The notes below the pieces were generated by a model. The model had not been told where the DNA came from. It saw only the letters and a list, made by a program, of their open reading frames with translations, and did not search any database. Made by a program: the position numbers and the translations under genes. From Nocardia sp. NBC_01503 (GTDB taxonomy: Bacteria; Actinomycetota; Actinomycetes; Mycobacteriales; Mycobacteriaceae), in the NCBI RefSeq assembly GCF_036327755.1, contig NZ_CP109596.1:248001-312000 (forward strand): a stretch of DNA of 64,000 bases. Direction: 5' to 3'. Positions 17,413 to 26,359 of the stretch are shown here, piece by piece; the stretch's first letter is position 1; every line of letters starts with the position of its first letter.

Positions 17413-17690
17413 ACTCCTCCCGCCGCCGCAGCGGCCACCCACCCGACCCGCTCAGAGACTAGATACGCAGGGCCGCAACGGGTATCGGACATATGCCCTA
17501 ACCGGCTCAGGCATACGGGTCGGTGATCTCCCGCAACCGGGTGAGCGCGTCGCCGCAGCTGCCCCAGCCGCGCCCGCCCAGCTCCGGGATCCGGGACGCG
17601 CTCCCCCCGCCGAAGCCGAACCGGACTGACCGCCCCGTCCGGTCACCCCCGGCGCGCGGGGTCCGGGGGGTGACCGGGACGATGGGGCAC

Positions 17691-18359
17691 ATGCCTGTTG
17701 CAGCCATCGTCTTCGATATGGACGGCGTACTGATCGACACCGAACCCATTTGGGAGGAGGTGCGCCGCGAGTACATCGCCGAGTTGAACGGGCGCTGGCT
17801 GGCCGACACCCAGGACCGGTTCATGGGGATGAGCACCGCCGAATGGTCGGAATACACCAGTAAGGATCTCCTCGACGGCCGGCGCACACCCGATGAGGTG
17901 GCCGCGGATGTCATCTCCCGGATGGCCGCCCGATACGCCGAGCAGCTACCGCTCATGCCCGATGCGGTGCGGACCGTGCGCCGCTTCGCCGATCACTTCA
18001 CCCTCGGCCTGGCGAGCTCATCGCCGCGCAGGCTCATCGATGTGGTGCTGGATCACATGGGTGTGACCGAACTGTTCCACACCACCGTCTCGACCGAAGA
18101 GGTCGAGCGCGGCAAACCCGCACCGGACGGCTATCTCGCCGCCGCGGCCGGGCTCGGCATCGCGCCCGATCGGTGCGTGGCGATCGAGGATTCCAGCAAT
18201 GGTCTGCGCGCCGCGTACGCCGCGGGTATGACGGTCATCGCCGTCCCGCATCCGCGCTACCCACCCGCGCCCGACGCATTGGCCCTGACCTCGCTCGTCG
18301 CCGAGAACCTCGGCGTGCTCACGCCCGAGCGGATCTCAGCGGTCATCGCGTCGGCCTGA
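17691..18359 (+). CDS. HAD-superfamily hydrolase (beta-phosphoglucomutase/phosphatase-like)
   Basis: The 222-residue protein opens with the HAD nucleophile motif IVFDMDGVLIDTEP. Motif II is in LGLASSSPRRL, the lysine in ERGKPAPDGYL, and motif III in CVAIEDSSNGLRAA. A helical cap lies between motifs I and II, as in subfamily I phosphatases and phosphoglucomutases. I chose ATG 17691, directly before the first motif; ATG 17682 is possible, and the longer frame to 17523 looks non-coding. Substrate likely a small phosphosugar or related phosphate ester. Confidence 0.9.
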   Translation: MPVAAIVFDMDGVLIDTEPIWEEVRREYIAELNGRWLADTQDRFMGMSTAEWSEYTSKDLLDGRRTPDEVAADVISRMAARYAEQLPLMPDAVRTVRRFADHFTLGLASSSPRRLIDVVLDHMGVTELFHTTVSTEEVERGKPAPDGYLAAAAGLGIAPDRCVAIEDSSNGLRAAYAAGMTVIAVPHPRYPPAPDALALTSLVAENLGVLTPERISAVIASA

Positions 18360-18468
18360 GCCCGCGGGCACCGGTAGCCCATCTCACCCCCACGACGGAA
18401 TTCCGCTGACGACGGCGCTGTTTCGAACCGAACGGTAGTGAATTCCGCACGAATGCGAGGATCTTGGT

Positions 18469-18933
18469 ATGTCCGAACAGACCGCCGCACCGCAGTCCGC
18501 CGCACCCGCATCCGCCGACGCACCGGTCGAGCTGTGGGCCGAGCGCACCGGCACCCGGGCCTACACCGGCCGCAATAATCGCGGCGGCGAGGTGCTCATC
18601 GCCTCCGCGGGCGTCCCGGGCGCGTTCACCCCGGGCGAGCTGCTCAAGATCGCGCTCGCCGGATGCACCGGGCTCAGCGCCGATTTCACCCTCGCCCGCA
18701 AACTCGGCGACGACTTCGACGCCACCGTGCGCGTCTCCGGTGACGCCGACCGCGAGAACGAGACCTACCCGGAACTCAACGAATCCTTCGACCTCGATCT
18801 CAGCGAACTCGACGACGCCACCCGCGAACGCCTGCTGGTCGCCGCGCAGCGCTCCATCGACCGGGTCTGCACCGTGGGCCGCACGCTCAAGGCGGGCACC
18901 ACCGTCAATCTGACCTTCCGCGTCGACGAATGA
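18469..18933 (+). CDS. OsmC-family peroxiredoxin-like protein
   Basis: The 154-residue protein has the OsmC/Ohr layout: GEVLIASAGVPGAFTPGELLKIALAGCTGLSADF with the first catalytic Cys, and DRVCTVGRTLKAG with the second. Members reduce organic hydroperoxides using the two-cysteine centre. The stop overlaps the acylphosphatase start by 4 nt (ATGA). OsmC next to acyP also recalls M. tuberculosis Rv2923c-Rv2922A. Confidence 0.92.
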   Translation: MSEQTAAPQSAAPASADAPVELWAERTGTRAYTGRNNRGGEVLIASAGVPGAFTPGELLKIALAGCTGLSADFTLARKLGDDFDATVRVSGDADRENETYPELNESFDLDLSELDDATRERLLVAAQRSIDRVCTVGRTLKAGTTVNLTFRVDE

Positions 18934-19211
18934 CGCAAACCCCAGTCCGGCTCAGCGCCTGGGTGCACGGGCAGGTACAGGGAGTCGGCTTCCGCTGGTG
19001 GACCCGGTCCCGCGCCCTGGAGCTGGGCTTGACCGGGTACGCCCGCAACCACCGGGACGGCCGCGTGCACATGGTCGCCGAAGGTCCGCGTACCGCGTGC
19101 GAAACCCTGCTGACCCTGCTACGTTCCGGCGACACGCCTGGTCGCGTGGACCTGGTCGTCGACGACTGGGGAAACGGCCAGGGAGGCATAATCGGATTCG
19201 AGGAGCGTTGA
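18930..19211 (+). CDS. acyP: Acylphosphatase
   Basis: The 93-residue enzyme hydrolyses acyl phosphates. HGQVQGVGFRWWTRSRALELGLTGYARNHRDGRV contains the conserved Arg in the phosphate loop and the catalytic Asn; VHMVAEGP and the C-terminal strand complete the fold. It starts within the osmC-like stop codon. In many actinobacteria acyP is followed by smc; here a membrane-protein gene follows instead. Confidence 0.95.
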   Translation: MTQTPVRLSAWVHGQVQGVGFRWWTRSRALELGLTGYARNHRDGRVHMVAEGPRTACETLLTLLRSGDTPGRVDLVVDDWGNGQGGIIGFEER

Positions 19212-19247
19212 TGCGCGCGCACGTCGAGCAGCCCCAGGAGTCGATCG

Positions 19248-20279
19248 TTGGCAATTGAACGTCTCGGCGGCAATCCGGATGATCCGAGCCGGCAGCCAGA
19301 TCCCGATAGCTCCGCGAATACTCCCGCCCAGCCCACCGGCGACGAATCACGCATCAGCGCAAGCGATTCCGGACCCGAGCCGACCTCGGAAGCCGAGGTG
19401 AACCCGGTCACCGGGCGCGCCTGGGGTACGGGCGGACGCCCTATCCGCAAGCGTGATGACGGGTCCGAATCCCCCGACCCCCGGCACGAAGCGACCACGG
19501 ACCCGAGCTCCGCGCCCGCCGAATCCGCTGAGCACGCCGAATCCCCCGAGCACACAGCGCCTTCCGGTGCGCCCGCCACCGAGCCCACCGTCGAGGCGGC
19601 TGCGCGCACGAGTGAATTCGCGACGCCGCCGACCTTCGAACTCCCGGTGCCGCCGGTCTACCCGCCCGCGCCGTCGGTGCCGATGCCCGCTCCGGAGCCG
19701 CGCCGCGGCAGTGTGCAGCGACAGCAGGCCGGGGTCACCGCGCCCCGTCCGCCGACGGTCGCCGAGGCCCGCGCCCGCGAGAAGGCGCGCAAGCGCGCCG
19801 AAGAGGCCGAACGCGCCGCCGCCGAGGCCGAGGACGCCAAGAAGGCCAAAAAGAAGAAGCTGCTCATCGGCGGTGCGGCCGTGGTGGGTGTGGCCGCGCT
19901 GGTCGGCGGCGGCTATCTGGCGTACGACGCCCTGACCACGCCCGAGGTGACCGCCTACTGCACGGTGGTGGCCAAACAGGGGCAGGTGGTCGCGGTCGGC
20001 AATGGCCAGACCATTACCGCCACCAAGGACAATCAGGAGATCGTGGTCCCGGACAACTACTGCGACGACGCCAAGCGCACCGGCAGCAGCGGTCTGGGCG
20101 GCATCTTCATTCTCAATGGCAGCCAATACCGCTACTACTACGGTGGCAGCGGCAATACGATCGGCCACGCACCGACCGGCGGCACCACCGTGCTGCCCAA
20201 GGGCGCGGATGTGAAGACCAAGAGCGGCAGCACTATTCAGCGCGGCGGGCTCGGTTCCAAAATCGGTGGAGGTTCTTGA
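19248..20279 (+). CDS. Membrane-anchored hypothetical protein preceding the GSP-synthase-like gene
   Basis: TTG start with AGGAG 7-11 nt upstream. Residues 1-190 are disordered and rich in Pro, Ser, Glu and Thr, then a charged Ala/Glu/Lys helix (AREKARKRAEEAERAAAEAE). A single membrane helix follows (LLIGGAAVVGVAALVGGGYLAYDAL), then a ~110-residue extracytoplasmic domain with two cysteines (AYCTVV, DNYCDD) and Gly/Tyr-rich FILNGSQYRYYYGGSGN, ending IQRGGLGSKIGG. I recognise no family with confidence; the tail recalls the DUF4247-type partners of GSP-synthase/DUF350 clusters. The stop overlaps the next ATG by 1 nt (TGATG). Confidence 0.7.
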   Translation: MAIERLGGNPDDPSRQPDPDSSANTPAQPTGDESRISASDSGPEPTSEAEVNPVTGRAWGTGGRPIRKRDDGSESPDPRHEATTDPSSAPAESAEHAESPEHTAPSGAPATEPTVEAAARTSEFATPPTFELPVPPVYPPAPSVPMPAPEPRRGSVQRQQAGVTAPRPPTVAEARAREKARKRAEEAERAAAEAEDAKKAKKKKLLIGGAAVVGVAALVGGGYLAYDALTTPEVTAYCTVVAKQGQVVAVGNGQTITATKDNQEIVVPDNYCDDAKRTGSSGLGGIFILNGSQYRYYYGGSGNTIGHAPTGGTTVLPKGADVKTKSGSTIQRGGLGSKIGGGS

Positions 20280-21445
20280 TGCGGCGAGTGCGGAGCACTC
20301 CGCGCCCGGGTTGGCAGCAGATCATCGAGAGTCAGGGGCTGGTGTACGGATCCCCGGGGCGCGATACCAATGGCCAGCCCCGCCCGTACTGGGACGAATC
20401 GGTGCACTACGAGTTCGATATGGACGAGATCCTCGCGCTGGAGGCGCAGGTCGAGGTGCTGCACAGTATGTGCCTGCACGCCGTGGAGCACATCATCCTC
20501 ACCGAGCGATTCGCCGATTTCGGTCTGCCGCAGTGGAGTTGGGAGCATATCGCCAACTCCTGGAAGCGCTCGGACCCGCATATCTACGGCCGCTTCGACC
20601 TGCGCTACGACGGGCGCGGACCGGCGAAACTGTTGGAGTACAACGCCGATACCCCCACCTCCCTGTTGGAGGCGGCAATCGTGCAGTGGCATTGGCTGAC
20701 CGACACCCATCCCGATGACGATCAGTGGAACTCATTGCACGAGAAGCTGGTCGAGCGCTGGGGTGAGGTGCGCGAGCTGCTGCCGACGGCCGAACTGCAC
20801 TTCACCTGGTCCGGTGCGGACGGCTCCGGTGAGGACAATGTCACCACCGCGTACATGCAGGAGACCGCCGCCGAGGCGGGGTTCGACACGGTAGCCCTGC
20901 CGATCGAGGAGATCGGATTCGATACCGAGCTGGAGCGTTTCGTCGATCTCGCCGAGGCGTCCATCGATTCGGTCTTCAAGCTGTACCCGTGGGAATGGGT
21001 GCTGGACGACGACTTCGGCAAGCGCGTGACACAGTCCCTACCGGGCACCATGTGGATCGAACCGCTGTGGAAGACAATGCTTTCCAACAAGGCGCTGCTG
21101 GCGGTGCTGTGGGAGATGTACCCCGGGCACCCGAACCTGTTGCCCGCCTATATCGATGACCCGCACGAGCTCACCGAGTACATTCGCAAACCCAAGCTGG
21201 GCCGCGAAGGCGCGAATATGACCATTGTCGGCCCGGGGATGGAGACCGCCACCGGCGGCGTCTACGGCGAAGAGGGCTTCGTCTACCAAATGCTGGACCC
21301 GCTACCGGAATTCGACGGTATGCGCCCGGTCCTCGGTGCCTGGATCGTCGGCGACACCTCGGCGGGCCTGGGCATCCGCGAGACCGTCGGCCTGATCACC
21401 GATGACAGTTCCACCTTTGTGCCACACCGTATTCCGCAGCCCTGA
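20279..21445 (+). CDS. Glutathionylspermidine-synthase-family ATP-grasp protein
   Basis: The 388-residue protein matches the C-terminal synthetase domain of GspS: RFDLRYDGRGPAKLLEYNADTPTSLLEAA near the start, WIEPLWKTMLSNKALLAVLWEMYPGHPNLL, KLGREGANMTI, YGEEGFVYQML and LGAWIVGDTSAGLGIRE. The fold is ATP-grasp and should join a carboxylate to an amine with ATP. Actinobacteria of this type use mycothiol and not glutathione, so the true substrate is probably not glutathione plus spermidine. ATG 20279 follows GGAGG by 7 nt. Next gene is a DUF350 membrane protein. Confidence 0.9.
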   Translation: MRRVRSTPRPGWQQIIESQGLVYGSPGRDTNGQPRPYWDESVHYEFDMDEILALEAQVEVLHSMCLHAVEHIILTERFADFGLPQWSWEHIANSWKRSDPHIYGRFDLRYDGRGPAKLLEYNADTPTSLLEAAIVQWHWLTDTHPDDDQWNSLHEKLVERWGEVRELLPTAELHFTWSGADGSGEDNVTTAYMQETAAEAGFDTVALPIEEIGFDTELERFVDLAEASIDSVFKLYPWEWVLDDDFGKRVTQSLPGTMWIEPLWKTMLSNKALLAVLWEMYPGHPNLLPAYIDDPHELTEYIRKPKLGREGANMTIVGPGMETATGGVYGEEGFVYQMLDPLPEFDGMRPVLGAWIVGDTSAGLGIRETVGLITDDSSTFVPHRIPQP

Positions 21446-21479
21446 TCCCATCCACCACCCGTCCCGGAGGACACACCAG

Positions 21480-21932
21480 ATGATGACCACTCTCGCGCTC
21501 GAGTCGGGGTATTGGAGCTCACTCGGCCGTGGCGCAGGCGCGATCCTCCTCTACGCGCTGATCGGCCTGGCGCTCATGCTCATCGGCTTCCAGGCGGTCG
21601 ACCTCACCACCCCCGGCAGTCTGCGCAAGATGGTCGCGCAGGGCCTGCCCAATGCCGTGATCGTCAGCGCCGCGGGCATGCTCAGCATGGCCTTCATCGT
21701 GGTGCTGGCCATCTACGCGCAGGCGGGCAAGCTCTCCGAGGGCCTGATCGCGGCGCTGATCTACGGTCTGGTCGGCATCGTCGCCCAGGTCATCTCGGTG
21801 CGCGTGATCGAGATGGTGCTCGGCATCAATATCGGTGAGGTCCTGAAGAGCCCCACCTTCGCCACCGAGGCCCTGGTGGTCGCGGCCGCGCACTTCGCAC
21901 TGGGCTTGGTCGTCGCGGTCGCGATCCTCTAG
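21480..21932 (+). CDS. DUF350 membrane protein
   Basis: The 150-residue protein has four membrane helices arranged as two pairs, the DUF350 (YjfL-like) plan: YALIGLALMLIGFQAVDL, then NAVIVSAAGMLSMAFIVVLAIY; LIYGLVGIVAQVISVRVIEMVLG, then VVAAAHFALGLVVAVAIL. ATG start with GGAGGA about 9 nt upstream, 34 bp after the GSP-synthase-like gene. The pairing of DUF350 with a GspS-like protein is widely seen in bacteria, but the function is unknown. Confidence 0.88.
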   Translation: MMTTLALESGYWSSLGRGAGAILLYALIGLALMLIGFQAVDLTTPGSLRKMVAQGLPNAVIVSAAGMLSMAFIVVLAIYAQAGKLSEGLIAALIYGLVGIVAQVISVRVIEMVLGINIGEVLKSPTFATEALVVAAAHFALGLVVAVAIL

Positions 21933-21946
21933 CGCACCAAGCGCTT

Positions 21947-22528
21947 TCAGCGCACCCGGCTGTACTTGAGGAAGGCCACGCCGTCCTCGAAGATGCGGCT
22001 GGTCAGCACCCGGTAGCGGGTGGGCTCGGGCAATCGGGCCCCCGCGCCGAAGAGTGGGCGGCCGTGGCCGAGCACGATCGGGTAGAGCTTGAGGAAGATC
22101 TGATCGATCTCCGGCAGCAGGGACTGGGCGAGTTCGCCACCGCCACACAGCCAGATGCCGAGGCCCTTCTCGCGCTTGAGTTCTCGCACCCGGGCGAGCG
22201 GATCACCGGAGATGAGTTCGACATCGGGATCCGGTGTCTCGGGCAGTTTGGCCGAGACCACGAACTGGCGCAGATGCGAGTACGGGCTCGACGTTCCGGT
22301 GCGCACGCCGAAGTCGTGCGTTTTGCGCCCCATGATCACGGTGTCGAAGGTGACACTGGGTCTGTCCACCCCGAGCGCCTCGCGCACCTTGGTCGGTAGC
22401 GTCTCCGGATACTGCGCGGTGATCGCGGGACCGTGATCACCCCCCACCGGGAAGAAGTCGACCGAACCGTCCTCCGACGCGATGAAGCCGTCGATGGTCG
22501 CTGCCACGTAGTAGGTCAGTTTGCGCAT
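21947..22528 (-). CDS. RibD C-terminal/dihydrofolate-reductase-like protein
   Basis: The 193-residue protein has the DHFR-like fold used by RibD-type reductases: RKLTYYVAATIDGFIASEDGSVDF at the N-terminus, TFDTVIMGRKTHDFG, then EKGLGIWLCGGGELAQSLLPEIDQIFLKLYPIVLGHG. It probably binds NADPH and reduces a small heterocycle, or is an uncharacterised reductase. It is convergent with the DUF350 gene (14 bp between stops). Confidence 0.88.
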   Translation of the reverse strand: MRKLTYYVAATIDGFIASEDGSVDFFPVGGDHGPAITAQYPETLPTKVREALGVDRPSVTFDTVIMGRKTHDFGVRTGTSSPYSHLRQFVVSAKLPETPDPDVELISGDPLARVRELKREKGLGIWLCGGGELAQSLLPEIDQIFLKLYPIVLGHGRPLFGAGARLPEPTRYRVLTSRIFEDGVAFLKYSRVR

Positions 22529-22634
22529 TGGTCCCTCCAGCCGGCATCACACATGCCGCTGTGAAAAAGGTAGCGCTTCAATGGCTTCAGTAGGGAGGCA
22601 AGAACCGAAGACCGGGCAACAGCGGCAGAAACTG

Positions 22635-23492
22635 TCAGTTACGCGGCCGCGGCTGACAGCGCGGGCAGGAGAAGGACGAGCGGTTCATGAACTTCTCGCG
22701 GATCATCGGCGCACCGCAGCGACGGCAGGCTTCGCTCTCGCGGCCGTAGGCATTGAGCGAACGCTCGAAGTAGCCGGATTGGCCGTTCACATTCACATAG
22801 AGCGCGTCGAAGGAGGTGCCACCGGCCAGCAACGCCTCGGTCATCACCGTGCGCACCTCACCGAGCAGGCCGCGCAGCACCGGCCGGGTCAGCTTGGCCG
22901 CCACCCGCTCCCCGTGCAGTCTCGCCCGCCACAGCGCCTCGTCGGCGTAGATATTGCCGACGCCGGAGACCACGGTCTGATCCAACAGCACCCGCTTGAT
23001 CTCGGAGTTCTTGGCGCGCATGGCCGCGACGGTCAGCTCATCGTCGACGAGTGGATCCAGTGGATCGCGGGCGATATGCGCGACCGGTTCGGGCACCAGC
23101 GTCCCGTCCACGTCGACCAGATCCGCGAGCTGCCAGCCACCGAAGGTGCGCTGATCCACGAAGCGCAACTGCGCCCCGGTATCGAGATTCGCGATGATGT
23201 GCGCGTGCTTCTCCAGGGGCGCGTCGGCGCTCTGCACCAGCATCTGCCCGCTCATGCCCAGATGGACGACGAGGGAGAGATCGGGCTCATCGAAGGTGAG
23301 CCAGAGGAATTTGCCGCGCCGCTGCGCGGAGTCGACCCGCCGTCCGGCGAGCCGGGCGGCCAGATCATCGCCGCCGGGCAGATGCCGTCGCACCGAACGC
23401 GGATGTTTGACGGTCACCGAATCGACGACGCGGCCCACCACATGTTCGGTGAGACCGCGTCGTACGACTTCGACTTCGGGAAGTTCGGGCAT
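22635..23492 (-). CDS. mutM: Formamidopyrimidine-DNA glycosylase (Fpg/MutM)
   Basis: This bifunctional glycosylase/AP lyase removes 8-oxoguanine and FapyG. The mature N-terminus [13 protein letters not shown] places the catalytic proline right after the start Met, which fixes the start at 23492 although the frame extends further. The helix-two-turn-helix is in [18 protein letters not shown], and the zinc finger CRRCGAP...CPRCQ closes the 285-residue protein. It begins 7 bp after rnc and is last in the sepIVA-yceD-rpmF-rnc-mutM run. Confidence 0.98.
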   Translation of the reverse strand: MPELPEVEVVRRGLTEHVVGRVVDSVTVKHPRSVRRHLPGGDDLAARLAGRRVDSAQRRGKFLWLTFDEPDLSLVVHLGMSGQMLVQSADAPLEKHAHIIANLDTGAQLRFVDQRTFGGWQLADLVDVDGTLVPEPVAHIARDPLDPLVDDELTVAAMRAKNSEIKRVLLDQTVVSGVGNIYADEALWRARLHGERVAAKLTRPVLRGLLGEVRTVMTEALLAGGTSFDALYVNVNGQSGYFERSLNAYGRESEACRRCGAPMIREKFMNRSSFSCPRCQPRPRN

Positions 23493-23499
23493 CGGGCGG

Positions 23500-24264
23500 C
23501 TACTGCGCCGATTCCTCGGTGGCAGCGGCATTCTCGGCGTTCAACGCCCGATAGGCGGCGCCCGCGGCCTTCTGCTCGGCTTCCTTCTTGGAGCGTCCCA
23601 CCCCCTGGCCGTACGCCTTCCCACCGATCACCGCGGTAGCGGTGAACTCTTTATCGTGGTCGGGTCCGGTGGAGGTGATCTCATAGCTGGGTACGCCGAT
23701 ACCGCGCTCGGCGGTCAGCTCCTGCAGACTGGTCTTCCAGTCGAGCCCGGCGCCCATGCGGGGGCCACGCTCGAGCAGGTCGGCGAAGAGGGTCAGTACC
23801 ACGGTGCGCGCGGTGTCGATGCCGTGCTCGAGATGAACGGCGCCGAGGAGCGACTCCATACCGTCGGCGAGAATGCTGGGCTTGTCCCGGCCGCCGGTGA
23901 GCTCTTCGCCCTTGCCGAGCAGCAGGTGGGTACCGAGTCCACCCGGGCCGAGTTTGCGAGCCACCTCGGCCAGGGCATGCATATTCACCACGCTGGCACG
24001 CAGTTTGGCGAGCTCACCCTCGGACTTATCCGGATGCTCCAGATACAGGCGTTCGGTAATGCTCAGGCCGAGTACGGAGTCGCCCAGAAACTCCAAGCGC
24101 TCATTGGTCGGCAGCCCGCCGTTCTCGTAGGCGTACGACCGGTGGGTGAGCGCGAGGCGCAACAGGTCCGGTCGTACGTCGACGCCGAGCGCTTCGAGCA
24201 GGCTGGAATGGTCGGCGGAGTCACCCACGGCGGGCACCTCCGCCGCGTCCTTGCTGGCGGTCAC
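23500..24264 (-). CDS. rnc: Ribonuclease III
   Basis: This double-strand-specific endonuclease processes rRNA and structured mRNA. The signature [14 protein letters not shown] and the second metal-site block [18 protein letters not shown] define the catalytic domain. The C-terminal double-stranded RNA-binding domain ends in [22 protein letters not shown] chose the GTG at 24264 (254 residues, VTASKDAAE...) because upstream sequence is low-complexity and overlaps rpmF. It starts 19 bp after the rpmF stop. Confidence 0.97.
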   Translation of the reverse strand: MTASKDAAEVPAVGDSADHSSLLEALGVDVRPDLLRLALTHRSYAYENGGLPTNERLEFLGDSVLGLSITERLYLEHPDKSEGELAKLRASVVNMHALAEVARKLGPGGLGTHLLLGKGEELTGGRDKPSILADGMESLLGAVHLEHGIDTARTVVLTLFADLLERGPRMGAGLDWKTSLQELTAERGIGVPSYEITSTGPDHDKEFTATAVIGGKAYGQGVGRSKKEAEQKAAGAAYRALNAENAAATEESAQ

Positions 24265-24283
24265 GATCGGCTGGATCAGAGAA

Positions 24284-24466
24284 TCAGACCGCAGCGGTGA
24301 CCTGGCGGCCCTTGTACGTGCCGCACGAGGGGCACGCGATGTGCGGCAGGGTCTGCTGGCCGCAGGCACGGTTCGGGCAGGTGATCAGGGTAGGCGCGCT
24401 GGCCTTCCACTGGCTCCGGCGCGAGTGGGTGTTGGAACGGGACATCCGGCGCTTCGGAACGGCCAC
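24284..24466 (-). CDS. rpmF: 50S ribosomal protein L32
   Basis: The 60-residue protein begins [21 protein letters not shown], the standard L32 N-terminus. Four cysteines occur as C-x4-C (CPNRAC) and C-x2-C (CPSC), forming the zinc-ribbon version; the first pair is spaced wider than the common C-x2-C. It lies in the usual YceD-L32-rnc order. Confidence 0.97.
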   Translation of the reverse strand: MAVPKRRMSRSNTHSRRSQWKASAPTLITCPNRACGQQTLPHIACPSCGTYKGRQVTAAV

Positions 24467-24524
24467 GACTACTTCTCCTCTGTCCTCGGACTCGCGGCGC
24501 GATTGTGCGCCGTAAGTTCAGAAT

Positions 24525-25187
24525 CTATTGATGGGTGTCCGGTGCGGCGCTTGCGGCACCACTTCCGGGGGCTGAAGCGACTTCGTCGCCTGCAAGATCA
24601 CTGACGACTTCGTCGTCGGCGACTTTCAATTTCGCGAGCCCGGCCCAGCGAGGGTCAAGTATCTCATGACCATGGCCGGAACCCGCAATCGCCATCCGTA
24701 CACCGCATTCGGGGCACAATCCCGCACAATCCGGCTCGCAGAGCGGCTGCAGCGGCAGCTCCAAACCGACCGCGTCGACGACCGCCGGCTCGAGTTCGAT
24801 CATGTCATCGACCAGGCGATGCACTTCGTCTTCCTCGGTGGTCTTCTCCGTGGCACTCTCCGGGTAGGCGAACAACTCGGTGAGATGCAGCTCGATATCG
24901 TCGGTGAACGATTCGAGACAGCGCGAGCATTCACCCTCGAGGGTCGCGCGGACCGTGCCCAGGACGAGTACGCCTTCGGAGACCGACTGCAGGGTCAGGT
25001 CGAGTTCGACCGCACCGCCCGCGGGGATACCGATCATCTCGATACCGATGCGCTCATCGGTATCGAAGGTGCGCTTGACCGGGAGGATCGAGCCAGGCTT
25101 GCGGCCCAGGCGTCGCGCATCCAGATTGAAGCCCGCGTCGTCGATCGTCGTGCGACGATGACGCGGCTTGGAACCGGATTCGGACAT
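24525..25187 (-). CDS. YceD/DUF177 family protein
   Basis: The protein of about 220 residues has the DUF177 pattern: a central VRATLEGECSRCLESFTDDI with a CxxC pair, acidic ELFAYPES, and a second cysteine cluster CEPDCAGLCPECG. DUF177 proteins are almost always encoded directly before rpmF and are linked to 23S rRNA/ribosome assembly. The start is uncertain: ATG 25187 is used here, and upstream GTG/ATG codons are in frame. Confidence 0.9.
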   Translation of the reverse strand: MSESGSKPRHRRTTIDDAGFNLDARRLGRKPGSILPVKRTFDTDERIGIEMIGIPAGGAVELDLTLQSVSEGVLVLGTVRATLEGECSRCLESFTDDIELHLTELFAYPESATEKTTEEDEVHRLVDDMIELEPAVVDAVGLELPLQPLCEPDCAGLCPECGVRMAIAGSGHGHEILDPRWAGLAKLKVADDEVVSDLAGDEVASAPGSGAASAAPDTHQ

Positions 25188-25288
25188 CAAGGACTCACTC
25201 ACGTTCGGTATGGAATGGGCAACCACTCAACAATACCGAAACGCCTGACAACAACCCAAACCGCGCCCATTGCCTCCGCTGCGCTAGG

Positions 25289-25361
25289 GGTTCACGGCCC
25301 TGAAGTCCCGGTTCTTCCCTCCCCCGCTCCACTCAGTCCGGAACCGGGACGGCCGTGAACC
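25289..25361 (-). terminator. Long interrupted inverted repeat at the sepIVA 3' end
   Basis: Outer arms GGTTCACGGCC (25289-25299) and GGCCGTGAACC (25351-25361) pair perfectly over 11 bp. Inner arms GTCCCGGTTC (25305-25314) and GAACCGGGAC (25341-25350) pair over 10 bp, with a 5-nt bulge on one side and a 26-nt loop. The repeat shares its last base with the sepIVA stop codon. It probably acts as terminator or attenuator between sepIVA and yceD. Confidence 0.7.
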
Positions 25362-26107
25362 TACCGCCGGAACTCCGCCGCGTAATCCGGGACGGTCGTA
25401 CCGGAACGGACCTGGTTGCGGCCGCGGCCGATGATGCGCAGGGTGTTCTGCAGGGTCTCCTCGAAATCGGCGAGCTTGCCGTCGACGTACTCGTCACACT
25501 CGGTGCGCAGGCGATCGGAGTCGGCCTGGGCGGCGTCGATGAGCCGGGCGGATTCGACATGTGCGGCCCGGACCACCTCGGTGGCCGAGACCAGTCGTTC
25601 CTGTTCGGCCTTACCGTCCGCGACCGAACGGTCGTAGCTGGCCTGTCCGGCGGCGGCCATGCGATCGGCCTCGGAGCGGGCGCGGCCGGTGACCGTCTCA
25701 TACTCCTTATTACCGTCGGCGACCACGCGTTCGGCCTCGGCCTCGGCGGAGCCGACGAGGTGTTCGGCGTGCGCGCGGGCCTCGGCGACCATGCGGTCCG
25801 CGTGCGCCTTGGCATCGGCGAGGATGCGGTCGGCTTCGTCGCGAGCACCCGTGACGGTCTCATGCGCCTGCTGATTCGCACCGGTCACGGCGGTTTCGGC
25901 GGCATTGCGGGCATCGATGACGATCTTGTCGCGGTGGTCGAGGACATCCTGGGCGTCATCGAGCTCACCCGGCAGCGCCTCGCGCACATCGTCGAGCAGT
26001 TCGAGTACCTCACCGCGCGGGACGATGCAGTTACGCGTCGGCGGGATGCCCCGCGCCTCTTCGATGATGGCCACGAGTTCGTCGAGCGCTTCGAATACCC
26101 GGTACAT
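25361..26107 (-). CDS. sepIVA: SepIVA-like DivIVA-domain cell-division protein
   Basis: The 248-residue protein starts MYRVFEALDELVAIIEEARG, the short DivIVA-like membrane/polar targeting head. From about residue 60 to 220 it is a continuous Ala/Glu/Arg-rich coiled coil (DEADRILADAKAHADRMVAEARAHAEHLV and similar). Position next to yceD-rnc-mutM matches M. tuberculosis Rv2927c, where SepIVA is a septation factor acting with FtsQ-type division proteins. It is therefore predicted to act in septum or polar envelope synthesis. Confidence 0.9.
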   Translation of the reverse strand: MYRVFEALDELVAIIEEARGIPPTRNCIVPRGEVLELLDDVREALPGELDDAQDVLDHRDKIVIDARNAAETAVTGANQQAHETVTGARDEADRILADAKAHADRMVAEARAHAEHLVGSAEAEAERVVADGNKEYETVTGRARSEADRMAAAGQASYDRSVADGKAEQERLVSATEVVRAAHVESARLIDAAQADSDRLRTECDEYVDGKLADFEETLQNTLRIIGRGRNQVRSGTTVPDYAAEFRR

Positions 26108-26359
26108 GTGCTACCCCACTCTCCTGCCAGGACTTCACGGCGAGAACTCCGCGGGAACAAGTCTGCCCTTCCGCGCGCTGTCAACAAGGTTCGAACCCGG
26201 CGTGTCGGAGACCTGTTTCACACCACACAAAAAGAAGTGGAGGAAACCCCTCCAGTTGGTTTACATTCAAGCAACAAGAAATTGTTGTGTCAGGGCCGCG
26301 GGGCAGCTACAAGCACCGCTCCGCAGGGCAGGCTCCTGACGTGTTCGAGGGAAATGACA

